Below are positions 8,644 through 16,854 of a stretch of DNA of 43,592 nucleotides, piece after piece. The stretch is from an uncultured Alphaproteobacteria bacterium (GTDB taxonomy: Bacteria > Pseudomonadota > Alphaproteobacteria > RF32 > CAG-239), in assembly GCA_934254675.1 (NCBI GenBank), contig CAKQLP010000012.1:1-43592 (forward strand), read 5' to 3'. Each line of letters begins with the position of its first letter. Positions within the stretch are counted from its first letter, which is position 1. The notes under the pieces are model-generated. The model was not told the origin of the DNA, made no database searches, and saw only the letters and a program-made list of their open reading frames with translations. A program made the position numbers and the translations under genes.

Positions 8644-10584
8644 ATGCATACGGTTCATACGTTGATTTTAGATTTAACGCTTATCTCTATTTATGCGGCG
8701 CTGGTTACATTGTTGTTTAAAAAATTAAAACAGCCCACAGTATTAGGATATATTCTAGCCGGCATTTTGGCTGGTCCGTATTTTGATTTGCTACCAACGG
8801 TGACCGATAATGAAAATTTGACCTTATGGGCTGATATAGGGGTGATTTTTTTATTGTTTGGTTTGGGATTGGAATTTAGTTTTAAAAAAATGATAAATGT
8901 CGGAAAAGCGGCTATGATAACGGCGAATGCCAATATCTTATTTATGCTTTTTTTAGGTTATAATACGGGGCTTCTTTTGGGTTGGAGCACTATGGACAGT
9001 TTCTTTTTAGGCAGTATGATTTCAATGTCTTCCACCACAATTATTATAAAAGCTTTTGACGATTTGAATATAAAAAAACAAAAATTTACCGATTTGGTCT
9101 TTGGGGTTTTGGTTGTTGAAGATTTGGTCGGAATTTTGCTTTTGGTTTTGTTACCGACTATTGCTCTTGGCACAACTATTGATGGGCAAGCTTTGTTATG
9201 GAGTACGGGAAAGCTTATTTTATTTTTAGTTCTATGTTTTATAACAGGTATTTATCTTGTTCCGACTTTTTTAAAAAAGATAAATCATTTTCTAAATGAT
9301 GAACAGTTGCTTTTGGTTATTATTGCTTTGTGTTTCGGTATGGTCGGATTGGCAAATTATTCAGGTTTTTCTTCGGCCTTGGGGGCATTTATTATGGGGT
9401 CTATTTTAGCCGAAACGCCATTGGTCGAACGGATTGAAAAAACAGTGAAACCATTGAAAGATTTTTTTGGTGCGGTGTTTTTTGTTTCTGTGGGAATGAT
9501 GGTTAATCCGGTAATGTTTTGGGAATATATTTTACCGATAGGGGTTATAACAGTGATTGTTATGGTGGGAAAAATCGCTTTTTCTTGTTTTGGATTTATC
9601 ATTTCCGGACAGCCTTTGAAAACATCTGTTTTAGGCGCATTCTCTTTAGCTCAAGTTGGTGAATTTGCCTTTATTATTGCCAGTTTAGGTATGAGCTTAG
9701 GGGTTTTGCATAAGCAAGTTTATCCGATTATTGTCGCTGTTTCTGTTATTACAACATTCTTTACCCCAATGATGATAAAGTTTGCCGAACCTATGTTTAA
9801 TATTATTAAAAAATATCTTCCGGAAAAATGGCAAGTGTTTTTAATGCAACATGTTTCAGGACAAAAGGAAACAAAAAGCGAAGAAAAATTATGGAATATT
9901 TTATTTAAGAATTATTTATCTCGGTTAATTCTTTTCATCATTATCAATTTTTCAGTTATTGGCTTATCGAATTACTTTATTGTCCCGTTTGTTCATCAGT
10001 ATCTGCCAAATATGCTTGCAAGAATTGCCGTAACCTGTGTTACATTGTTGTTAATGGCGCCTTTCTTAAAGGCATTAATTGGTTGGGAGACTATTTTACC
10101 TGCGGTATGGGCTGAAAAAATACGTCCTCTTTCAATAATTTCTAAAAAAATATGTCCGGTGGATTTTCGTGATAATTTAATGGTGCAAAAAGTAAAAGAC
10201 AAATTACATGGCTATGAAAATGCGGAAAACTTAAAAAATCTTTTTGTTTCAAACAATCAAGTCGCCACAGTTTATTATAAATTATGGAAAGCTAAAAAAG
10301 CGAATCGGCTACCATTATTATTTTTAACCAGTTTTAGAATGTTAATCGTGTGTTTCTTTATTATGACGGTGGTTCATCAATTTTTAACCGAAAATACTAA
10401 AGTTATTTTAGGATTGGTAATCATTTCTTTGATAATGCTAACTCAGTCTCGTTGGTTGTTTGAACAATATATGAGAATAGAAAAGCAATTTTTGGATAAT
10501 CTTAATGGTCGGACTAAAGAAAACACCGATAAAGAAAGCGCAGTAAACGAGCGTGAAGGCGAAAAAGAAAACAGCCCTGATTGA
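8644..10584 (+). CDS. CPA2-family cation:proton antiporter without RCK domain
   Basis: Probable K+ or Na+/H+ antiporter in the inner membrane. The first 400 residues are the 12-13 TM Na+/H+ exchanger core (QPTVLGYILAGILAGP, SSTTIIIKAFDDL, VVEDLVGILLLVLLP, GALLMGSILAETP-like GAFIMGSILAETP). Unlike KefB/KefC, no NAD-binding GxGxxG or TrkA-N domain follows. Instead residues about 420-630 hold further membrane segments and a charged tail ending in Lys/Glu-rich sequence. AAGGA precedes the ATG. It stands alone between the lpt operon and leftward genes. Substrate is not deducible; gating must differ from KefB because the ligand-binding domain is absent. Confidence 0.8.
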   Translation: MHTVHTLILDLTLISIYAALVTLLFKKLKQPTVLGYILAGILAGPYFDLLPTVTDNENLTLWADIGVIFLLFGLGLEFSFKKMINVGKAAMITANANILFMLFLGYNTGLLLGWSTMDSFFLGSMISMSSTTIIIKAFDDLNIKKQKFTDLVFGVLVVEDLVGILLLVLLPTIALGTTIDGQALLWSTGKLILFLVLCFITGIYLVPTFLKKINHFLNDEQLLLVIIALCFGMVGLANYSGFSSALGAFIMGSILAETPLVERIEKTVKPLKDFFGAVFFVSVGMMVNPVMFWEYILPIGVITVIVMVGKIAFSCFGFIISGQPLKTSVLGAFSLAQVGEFAFIIASLGMSLGVLHKQVYPIIVAVSVITTFFTPMMIKFAEPMFNIIKKYLPEKWQVFLMQHVSGQKETKSEEKLWNILFKNYLSRLILFIIINFSVIGLSNYFIVPFVHQYLPNMLARIAVTCVTLLLMAPFLKALIGWETILPAVWAEKIRPLSIISKKICPVDFRDNLMVQKVKDKLHGYENAENLKNLFVSNNQVATVYYKLWKAKKANRLPLLFLTSFRMLIVCFFIMTVVHQFLTENTKVILGLVIISLIMLTQSRWLFEQYMRIEKQFLDNLNGRTKENTDKESAVNEREGEKENSPD

Positions 10585-10597
10585 AACAGGGCTGTTG
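10570..10597 (-). terminator. Hairpin terminator between converging genes
   Basis: ACAGCCCTG and CAGGGCTGT pair around a short loop. Read leftward the stem is followed by a T-rich run, so it best serves the leftward membrane-protein gene. It overlaps the end of the antiporter gene (stop at 10582-10584). Confidence 0.65.
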
Positions 10598-10606
10598 GTG
10601 CGGAAT

Positions 10607-11197
10607 TTATTTGCTGAAGTCGTATATATCAGAACCATCGTCAGGCAAAGCAGAGGCTGTGTTCTCTGTTGCGGTTTCAACCGGTGCGGGTTTACAAACT
10701 TCAAAATAATTTGCGGCATAACTGGTTAGAGCCAGCGCGGCAATTGGTAAAACCACTTTTTCAAACGGAAAATGTGCGTGGCCACCATTTTTTGCCTTCA
10801 TCCATTGATAAAATACGGAACTATAAGTCAATACGGCGGCTCCGAGTAAAGTGCAAAATAAAAATGGATCAATATAAAAAATTAAGATTGGTTTAGGTGT
10901 ATATACTAAGTCTTTTATATATACACCGGCAATCATTGCCAATGACAGTGTAATTAAAATGGGGTTGCGAAAGGCAAAATGCCAGTTTTTTTTATCAAAC
11001 CACAGAATGGTCCAATATCCGACAAGCATTAGTAACGCTCCGGCCCAAACGGCAATGACGCCGTCATCTACGCCAAGGTTTCGAGCTACTTCCAAACCAA
11101 CGGCCACGCCAACAGTACATACAGCGCAGGCCGGATTGGCATAAGTGGGAAAAGCATAAAATAAAACGGCAACAGTAATTAAACTGAAAATTAACAT
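10607..11197 (-). CDS. Small membrane protein with N-terminal PACAVCTV motif
   Basis: No function can be named. I start it at ATG 11197 because AAGGAGAA lies just upstream; the longer frame to 11254 lacks a ribosome site. The 196-aa product has a hydrophobic leader (MLIFSLITVAVLFYAFPTYA) and then NPACAVCTVGVAVGLEVAR, with two Cys in a CxxC. About five further TM segments and an acidic tail follow. The xNPxCxVCTVAVGxGxxxxRxLGxDD pattern resembles a family of small membrane proteins I associate with archaea and candidate-phyla bacteria; this is recall, not a search. The CxxC beside the membrane suggests redox or metal chemistry. Confidence 0.7.
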   Translation of the reverse strand: MLIFSLITVAVLFYAFPTYANPACAVCTVGVAVGLEVARNLGVDDGVIAVWAGALLMLVGYWTILWFDKKNWHFAFRNPILITLSLAMIAGVYIKDLVYTPKPILIFYIDPFLFCTLLGAAVLTYSSVFYQWMKAKNGGHAHFPFEKVVLPIAALALTSYAANYFEVCKPAPVETATENTASALPDDGSDIYDFSK

Positions 11198-11273
11198 AAT
11201 GTTCTCCTTTGTTATTTTATTTACAATACGAAACTTATTTGAGAAATCAACCAAATTTTATATTTGTCAAAAG

Positions 11274-11300
11274 AAAACCGCCGATTATGTCACGGCGGTT
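11274..11300 (-). terminator. Terminator of the leftward gene ending at 11322
   Basis: AACCGCCG / CGGCGGTT stem with a 9-nt loop; on the minus strand it is followed by TTTTCTTTT. Confidence 0.8.
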
Positions 11301-11321
11301 GAAAAAAAGTCCAAAGTCAAA

Positions 11322-11708
11322 TTATTCGTAACCTCTTTCTCGGCGGAGCGGACGATTATTTTTTACTTCAGAAACATCTTCATATTCTGACGGAAATTTT
11401 TTCTTAAAGTCATTTTTAAATTTTTCAGGTGTACCAAATTTCTCGTGGCGATAAGTGTTGGCAATCATGGCTAGCATACCATCTGTCGAAACATCTTTAC
11501 CCGCCAGCGCATTAAATTTGGCAATTGACGCTTTCATTTTTATGGCTGTTTCATCATCAGGCAAATCACGATTTTTTAGACCTCGACGCGAAGGAGAATG
11601 CTTTATGACAGCACAAGCCAAATCTAACAATTTTTCTTTGTTTTGAGCAACACTATCCAGTAGTTTTATAAATTGTTGTCCAACAGTAGATTTCTTTTTT
11701 TCAGGCAT
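11322..11708 (-). CDS. Unrecognised small basic protein
   Basis: A 128-aa product. ATG 11708 follows GGAGGTG closely, a strong ribosome site; the GTG one codon earlier is less likely. It is soluble, helical and rich in Lys/Arg, with no signal peptide or TM. The middle reads DDETAIKMKASIAKFNALAGKD and the C-terminal half has KFGTPEKFKNDFKKKFPSEY. The residues SPSRRGLKNRD and the final RPLRRERGYE could contact nucleic acid, but there is no recognisable domain. It has its own terminator and lies downstream of ispA, with 71 bp between them. Confidence 0.7.
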   Translation of the reverse strand: MPEKKKSTVGQQFIKLLDSVAQNKEKLLDLACAVIKHSPSRRGLKNRDLPDDETAIKMKASIAKFNALAGKDVSTDGMLAMIANTYRHEKFGTPEKFKNDFKKKFPSEYEDVSEVKNNRPLRRERGYE

Positions 11709-11782
11709 CACACACCTCCATTTTCATAATTATATCTTATATTGAAAGAATAGCATAAAAAGAGGGTGACCGCAACAATTTT

Positions 11783-12679
11783 TTAGTGATTCCGCTGAAT
11801 GATAAAGTAAGCGAGTTTTTGTAAAAGTTCCGCTTTTTCGCCAAAAATTTGAAGGGCGGATACGGCCTCTTCGGTAAGTATTTGGGCTCTTTTTTTTGCT
11901 TCATCAATGCCAAACCGGCTCACAATGGTGAATTTATTTTGCGAGTTGTCTTTATGTAGTGTTTTGCCCATCAATTTGGTGTCACCTTCAATATCTAAGA
12001 TGTCATCGCTAATTTGAAATGTTTGACCGATTTTACGGGAATAGGTTATGAGCGCTTGGCGTTGTTCTAACGAAGCTTGTCCCAAAACGGCGCCGGCTTC
12101 GCAAGCATAGCGAAGTAATCTTCCTGTTTTCATTTCTTCTAATCTGGCAATGGTGTTTTCATCTTCCGAATCGGAACCTGAAGATTGAGCATATAAATCT
12201 AAAGTCTGTCCGGCAATCATTCCACTAAAAGCGCCGGCAGCATCGGATAATAATTGGATTAAAGTTAAACGAATTTCGGGACGCAAGTTCAAGGCCGTTG
12301 AAACAGTGTAAAAAGCATGTGTGAGCAGTCCGTCACCGGCAAGAATGGCTGTCGCTTCATCAAATTTTTTATGACAGGTGGGTTTGCCACGGCGCAAGTC
12401 GTCATTATCCATGGCCGGCAAATCATCGTGGATTAAGGAATAGGTGTGTAGCATTTCTAAGGATGCCGCGGCCGGAAGCGCTGTTTGGTAATCAATGTTA
12501 AACAAAGCGGCGCATTGGCATAATAAATAAGGGCGCAATCTTTTGCCGCCATTCATTAAAGAATACGTCATTGCGTCTATTACCCTTTTTTCAATATGTG
12601 TCGAGGTTGGAAAAAAAATGGGTAAATTTTGGTTAAAACGTGCTGAAAATTCACACAAACTTTCTTTGATGTCTATCAT
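11783..12679 (-). CDS. ispA: Farnesyl/geranyl diphosphate synthase (IspA)
   Basis: Condenses isopentenyl diphosphate with allylic diphosphates to make the C15 (or longer) precursor of undecaprenyl phosphate and quinones. The first aspartate-rich motif is DDLPAMDNDD (about residues 90-99) and the second is DDILDIEGD (about 225-233); GGKRLRP and GQTLDL are also present. The length of 298 aa is normal. Its ATG overlaps the xseB stop (TAATG), a common alphaproteobacterial pairing. dxs, which often follows this pair, is not present. Confidence 0.94.
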   Translation of the reverse strand: MIDIKESLCEFSARFNQNLPIFFPTSTHIEKRVIDAMTYSLMNGGKRLRPYLLCQCAALFNIDYQTALPAAASLEMLHTYSLIHDDLPAMDNDDLRRGKPTCHKKFDEATAILAGDGLLTHAFYTVSTALNLRPEIRLTLIQLLSDAAGAFSGMIAGQTLDLYAQSSGSDSEDENTIARLEEMKTGRLLRYACEAGAVLGQASLEQRQALITYSRKIGQTFQISDDILDIEGDTKLMGKTLHKDNSQNKFTIVSRFGIDEAKKRAQILTEEAVSALQIFGEKAELLQKLAYFIIQRNH

Positions 12680-12927
12680 TAATCTTCATCCACTTTGTCT
12701 AGCGGTTCTACCGATAATTTGTTTTCTGGGGAAACATTTATTTTTTCTATTTTAAGTTGGGCAGCTTTTAATTTTTCTTCACAAAATTTTTTTAAGGCGG
12801 TTGCTTTTTCATAAGCTTCGACAGCGTCATCAAGCTTGATTTTTCCACCTTCAAGTTCACGGACAATGTTTTCAAGTTGCGCGAGAGCTTCTTCAAAAGA
12901 CAATTGATTCAAATTTAAATCTTTCAT
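12679..12927 (-). CDS. xseB: Exodeoxyribonuclease VII small subunit
   Basis: Small helical subunit of ExoVII, which degrades single-stranded DNA. LSFEEALAQLENIVRELEGG and LDDAVEAYEKATALKKFCEEKL are the family signature. I start it at ATG 12927 because GGAGAA lies 7 nt upstream; the ATG at 12942 would place that site inside the gene. The product is 82 aa. The stop overlaps the ispA start, so translation is probably coupled. The large subunit xseA is not in the window. Confidence 0.93.
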   Translation of the reverse strand: MKDLNLNQLSFEEALAQLENIVRELEGGKIKLDDAVEAYEKATALKKFCEEKLKAAQLKIEKINVSPENKLSVEPLDKVDED

Positions 12928-13040
12928 TTTTTTATTCTCCATAATTTATAACTTAGCGGATTGATATGTTTTTACAATAATATTCTACAACTTATTAAAC
13001 TATTTATCAAAAGAAACTGCGCTTTTTATTTATAGATTTA

Positions 13041-13112
13041 ATGGCTAAAAAGGGATATATTATAATTGCTATGGATATTTTTTTCATGGTTTTATTCCTA
13101 ATAACTCTATGA
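13041..13112 (+). CDS. Possible 23-aa hydrophobic peptide with its own terminator
   Basis: An ATG at 13041 opens MAKKGYIIIAMDIFFMVLFL and ends at TGA 13110-13112, directly before a hairpin terminator. The peptide would be a single TM segment with a basic N terminus. There is no convincing ribosome site, so the transcript may instead be a small RNA; a TATAAT at 13061-13066 could start an RNA of about 65 nt. This is weak evidence on its own. The terminator needs some rightward transcript, and no other gene supplies one. Confidence 0.25.
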   Translation: MAKKGYIIIAMDIFFMVLFLITL

Positions 13113-13137
13113 ACTGCCGTGTGTTACGGCAGTTTTT
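13113..13137 (+). terminator. Hairpin terminator with no obvious parent gene
   Basis: AACTGCCGT / ACGGCAGTT, a near-perfect 8-9 bp stem with a short loop followed by a T run on the plus strand. The only candidates upstream on this strand are the 23-codon frame or a small RNA. Confidence 0.7.
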
Positions 13138-13145
13138 GACTTTTC

Positions 13146-13174
13146 TTGACTGTAATAAAAATCAGGTATATACT
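13146..13174 (+). promoter_or_regulatory. Promoter of the flavin reductase operon
   Basis: TTGACT, 17 bp, TATACT: five of six matches to the sigma-70 consensus in each box. The predicted start lies about 25 nt before the ATG at 13208. Confidence 0.75.
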
Positions 13175-13207
13175 GCCTTTTGATTTAATGTTGACAAGGA
13201 GTTTTTT

Positions 13208-14110
13208 ATGGCAAAAATTTCATGGAAACCAGGTACGTTGATGGCTCCTGTTCCTCCTGTTTTAATTTCTTGCGGAACAATGGATAAGCCTAATGTTATG
13301 ACAGCGGCATGGACCGGTGTGTTATGCAGTGATCCGACTCTGGTTTATGTTTCTATTCGTCCATCTCGTTATAGTCATGAAATTATCTCTCAGACAAAAG
13401 AATTTGTTATCAATCTACCCACCGTGGCGTTGGCGAAACAAATTGATATGTGCGGCGTTAAAAGCGGTCGAACAGTTGATAAATTTAAGTTGACCGGTTT
13501 GACGGCTGTTCCTTGTTCAAAAATTTCGGCGCCGCAGGTTTTGGAGTCTCCTATTTCTTTGGAATGCCGCGTATTGGAAATAAAAAAATTGGGGACAGAA
13601 AACGAGCCGGCAACGCATGATGTGTTTTTGGCAGAAGTGTTAACGGTGGATGTGGATGAAGCCTATTTAGATGACAATAATGCTTTGCATTTGGAAAAAG
13701 CGGGCTTGTTGGCGTACGCTCATGGTTTTTATTATGCTTTGGGAAAACAAATCGGCAAATTCGGTTGGTCTGTTGAAAAAGCGGCAACAAAGCGCAAAAG
13801 AGCAGAACGCCTGTGCTCGGAGCAAGCTAACGAAGATAAAACTAAAAAACGTCATGATGAAAAAATCAGAAAAAATTCGTTAAAAACAAAAAAGCAATTC
13901 AGGCGAAAAGATACCACACAAGAAGAGAAAAATGCGTGGAATGGTCGAAAATCTAAACGCCATGAGCTAACGAATCGCAAAAATGACGGGTATAAGGTTG
14001 ATGAGCGCAAGCCGATGAAGCATCGTTCTAATAAAAATGCTGCTGTCAATATATCTAAAATTACCGCAATTAAGTCTTCACGAAAAATATTAACTTTGAA
14101 AAATAGGTGA
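13208..14110 (+). CDS. Flavin reductase-family (FMN-binding) protein with basic tail
   Basis: Residues 1-190 match the flavin reductase / DIM6-NTAB split-barrel family: KPNVMTAAWTGVLCSDPTLV, YVSIRPSRYSHEII, EFVINLPTVALAKQID and CGVKSGRTVDKF contact FMN in relatives. The exact electron acceptor cannot be read. The odd part is residues about 190-300: roughly 110 residues of Lys/Arg/Asn-rich low-complexity sequence with no hydrophobic core, absent from ordinary members of about 190 aa. It may bind nucleic acid or be a disordered extension. AAGGAG precedes the ATG, and a near-consensus promoter lies at 13146-13174. The next gene starts 3 bp after the stop. Confidence 0.82.
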   Translation: MAKISWKPGTLMAPVPPVLISCGTMDKPNVMTAAWTGVLCSDPTLVYVSIRPSRYSHEIISQTKEFVINLPTVALAKQIDMCGVKSGRTVDKFKLTGLTAVPCSKISAPQVLESPISLECRVLEIKKLGTENEPATHDVFLAEVLTVDVDEAYLDDNNALHLEKAGLLAYAHGFYYALGKQIGKFGWSVEKAATKRKRAERLCSEQANEDKTKKRHDEKIRKNSLKTKKQFRRKDTTQEEKNAWNGRKSKRHELTNRKNDGYKVDERKPMKHRSNKNAAVNISKITAIKSSRKILTLKNR

Positions 14111-14113
14111 TAT

Positions 14114-14995
14114 ATGACAGATAACCATTTGGACTTTCAAGTTAATTATCAGAATCTGTCTGTTTATGAGGAATTTAATGCAGATAAGCTTGTTTATCCA
14201 TTGATTTTATCTATTCCGCACAGTGGTAAACTTTTTCCTAAAGAATTTTTACAAAATGTTCGTTTTGAAGAAAAAATTTTACGGAGGAATGAAGATTTGT
14301 TTGTGGATGAATTATTGCAAGGGGCGTTGAGCCAAGGTTTGACTGCAATTAAAATGAAGTTAAGCCGTACGTTTGTGGACTTAAATCGCGACAGATTAGA
14401 GCTTGATCCGGCTATGTTTTACAATTATCCCAAAGAAAAAGATATTTTATATGATAAACATTGCCGTGTCGGTTTGGGTGTTATTCATCGGATTAATTTT
14501 AGGCGGGAAAATTTATACGCCGGATTGCTGGATTATAAAGAAGTCGGGGAACGATTAAGCAAAGTTTATGATGTTTATCACAATCGTCTGCAACAATTAA
14601 TTAACAAATGTCTGAAAAAATTTGGGCTCTGCATGGTTTTGGACTGTCATTCCATGCCGTCAAAGATTTGCTCAATTATTGATGACCGTTCAGGAATTGA
14701 TATTTGCTTGGGAAATTTATTTAGTCAGAGTTGTCCTCAGGAATATAGTGATTTTTTAGCTTCTCAATTTTGGGATTGTAATTATTCCGTGCAAGAAAAT
14801 TGTCCATATTCGGGGGCGTTTATTACTTTTAATTATTGTCAGCCGCGGCATAAAATGTACACATTGCAATTGGAACTGAACAGGTCTTTATATGCCGATG
14901 AAGTAAATTTAAGCAAAAATGAAAACTTTGAGGAAACAGCAGTAAATGTCAGCTCGGCAATTGTTAATTTTGCTGAATATCTAAAAAGATTATAG
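14114..14995 (+). CDS. N-formylglutamate amidohydrolase-like protein
   Basis: Zinc hydrolase family that cleaves N-formylglutamate in histidine degradation, also found as orphan enzymes. Signatures: LILSIPHSGKLFP (about 31-43, zinc His), RRNEDLFVDEL, SRTFVDLNRDRLELDP, and CMVLDCHSMPSK (about 174-185, the second metal site with Asp-Cys-His). GDRSGIDICLGN-like DDRSGIDICLGN follows. Its 293 aa are normal. It is co-transcribed with the flavin reductase gene. No other hut genes are near, so the substrate may differ. A weak hairpin and T run follow at 15015-15050. Confidence 0.85.
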   Translation: MTDNHLDFQVNYQNLSVYEEFNADKLVYPLILSIPHSGKLFPKEFLQNVRFEEKILRRNEDLFVDELLQGALSQGLTAIKMKLSRTFVDLNRDRLELDPAMFYNYPKEKDILYDKHCRVGLGVIHRINFRRENLYAGLLDYKEVGERLSKVYDVYHNRLQQLINKCLKKFGLCMVLDCHSMPSKICSIIDDRSGIDICLGNLFSQSCPQEYSDFLASQFWDCNYSVQENCPYSGAFITFNYCQPRHKMYTLQLELNRSLYADEVNLSKNENFEETAVNVSSAIVNFAEYLKRL

Positions 14996-15014
14996 TTTGA
15001 CCTAAAAATGAACG

Positions 15015-15064
15015 GGCAGAGTTTTTAAACTCCGCCTTTGGTGATTTTTTATTTAATAAAAAAT
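15015..15064 (+). terminator. Weak terminator and AT palindrome after the amidohydrolase gene
   Basis: GGC-GAGTTT pairs with AAACTC-GCC with one mismatch, followed by T-rich DNA. The T-rich part is itself the left half of a perfect 11-bp AT inverted repeat (15042-15064). Confidence 0.45.
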
Positions 15065-15087
15065 CGTGGTTTATTTTGTATTTTTAC

Positions 15088-15115
15088 TTGAGATTTTGGC
15101 AAAAAAGGATAAACT
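15088..15115 (+). promoter_or_regulatory. Possible metG promoter
   Basis: TTGAGA, 16 bp, TAAACT; four or five matches per box. It lies about 40 bp before the metG start. Confidence 0.4.
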
Positions 15116-15156
15116 TTCAACAATTGTTGTTACATCTTTTTAGGAGAAACGTAAAT

Positions 15157-16854
15157 ATGTCAAAAATCTTAATTACTTCCGCATTGCCGTATATTAACGG
15201 AATTCCACATCTTGGTCATATGGTTGGTTGCTTGCTTCCTTCCGATGTATATGCCCGTTATATGCGAATGTTGGGTAATGAAGTTTTGTATATTTGTGGA
15301 AACGACGAACATGGAACAGCTTCTGAAGTAGGCGCTCTGAAAGAGGGACTTCCGGTAGAAGAGTATTGTGATAAATATCACGCTCGCCACATTAAGACTT
15401 ATAAAGATTTTAATTTGTCATTTGACTATTTTGGCCGCACATCCAGCGATCAAAATAAAGAGATGACCTACCATATTTTTTCACAGTTGGATAAAAATGG
15501 TTTTATTGCCGAAAAAACAATGAAACAAGTTTATTCGGTTGATGATAAAATGTTTTTGGCTGACCGCTATATTACCGGAACTTGTCCGTATTGCGGTTAT
15601 GAAAAAGCCCGCGGCGATCAATGCGAAAATTGCACCAAAGTGTTGGAACCGACAGATTTGATTAACCCACGCAGCACTATTTCCGGCAGCACCAATTTGG
15701 AAGTGCGTGAAACAAAACATCTGTTTTTGAATCTGCCGAAAATTGAAGAAAAATTAGTGGAATGGCTCAAAACTAAAGAGGCTTTTTGGCCTGATGTGGC
15801 TTATTCCATTGCTAAAAAATGGGTTAAAGAAGGTTTACAACCGCGCTGTATTACCCGTGATTTGAAGTGGGGATTTCCTGTTAATAAAGAAGGTTTTGAA
15901 GACAAAGTGTTTTATGTTTGGTTTGACGCGCCAATCGGTTATATCGGCATTACAAAGCAGTGGTCTGATGAAAAACCTGAAGAACGCAATTGGAAAGATT
16001 GGTGGCTGGACGCCAAAGATGTGCGTTATGTCGAATTTATGGGAAAAGATAACGTGCCTTATCACTCCATCACTTTTCCGGCAACTTTGCTCGGTACCGG
16101 TGAAAACTGGACTAAGGTTGATTTTTTGAAGGGTTTTAGTTATTTAACTTTTGAAGGCGGAAAATTTTCTAAATCGGAGCATCGTGGTGTGTTCGCTGAA
16201 GATGCCGTACAAGAATTTCCAGCTGACTATTGGCGCTATTGGCTGATGGCTAATGCGCCGGAAAGCTCGGATTCTTCTTTTACTTTTGAAAGTTTTGTAA
16301 ACACGGTTAATAAGGATTTAAATGGCGTATTAGGTAACTTTGCGCAACGTGTTATGAAAATGACGGCTTCCAAGCTGGGAGCGCAGGTTCCGGAAATTGG
16401 TGAATTAAAAGCGGAAGATAAAGAACTGATTAAGGTTTTACAAAACCGCGTTCAGGATTATTTCAAATATTTAAATGAAATGGAATTCCGTAAAGCTGCC
16501 GCAGAATTACGCGCTATTTGGGTTGAAGGCAACAACTACATTTCCACCACAGAGCCTTGGATGGTGATTAAAGAAGACGCAACCCGCGCCGCCACTATTT
16601 TGCATCTGTGTTTGAATTTAGTTCGCATTTATGCCGTGTTAAGCATGCCGTTTATGCCGGATACAGCTGAAAAAATTATGGCTAAATTCGGCTTAACATC
16701 TAAGGATATGCCGTCGCTCAAAGATTTTAATGTTGAAAAGGAAATGTTTGTCCTTAAAGCCGGACACAAATTTGAGGTCGGAGAAGCTTTGTTTGAGCGT
16801 ATCACTCCGGAAAAAGCCGCCGAACTTCAACAAAAATATGGTGGAGCAAAATAA
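15157..16854 (+). CDS. metG: Methionyl-tRNA synthetase, MetG1-type
   Basis: Charges initiator and elongator tRNA-Met. ITSALPYINGIPHLGH is the HIGH region, CPYCGYEKARGDQCENC (about 145-161) is a four-cysteine zinc knuckle, and KFSKS (about residue 337) is the KMSKS loop. DYWRYWLMANAPESSDSSF follows in the usual place. I chose ATG 15157 behind TAGGAG; the frame runs open to 15076 with no ribosome site. At 565 aa it lacks the C-terminal tRNA-binding EMAP domain. The zinc knuckle and STISGS insert belong to the E. coli/Bacteroidota/archaeal subtype, whereas most alphaproteobacteria carry the shorter MetG2 form, so transfer is possible. The next gene's ATG abuts the stop. Confidence 0.95.
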   Translation: MSKILITSALPYINGIPHLGHMVGCLLPSDVYARYMRMLGNEVLYICGNDEHGTASEVGALKEGLPVEEYCDKYHARHIKTYKDFNLSFDYFGRTSSDQNKEMTYHIFSQLDKNGFIAEKTMKQVYSVDDKMFLADRYITGTCPYCGYEKARGDQCENCTKVLEPTDLINPRSTISGSTNLEVRETKHLFLNLPKIEEKLVEWLKTKEAFWPDVAYSIAKKWVKEGLQPRCITRDLKWGFPVNKEGFEDKVFYVWFDAPIGYIGITKQWSDEKPEERNWKDWWLDAKDVRYVEFMGKDNVPYHSITFPATLLGTGENWTKVDFLKGFSYLTFEGGKFSKSEHRGVFAEDAVQEFPADYWRYWLMANAPESSDSSFTFESFVNTVNKDLNGVLGNFAQRVMKMTASKLGAQVPEIGELKAEDKELIKVLQNRVQDYFKYLNEMEFRKAAAELRAIWVEGNNYISTTEPWMVIKEDATRAATILHLCLNLVRIYAVLSMPFMPDTAEKIMAKFGLTSKDMPSLKDFNVEKEMFVLKAGHKFEVGEALFERITPEKAAELQQKYGGAK

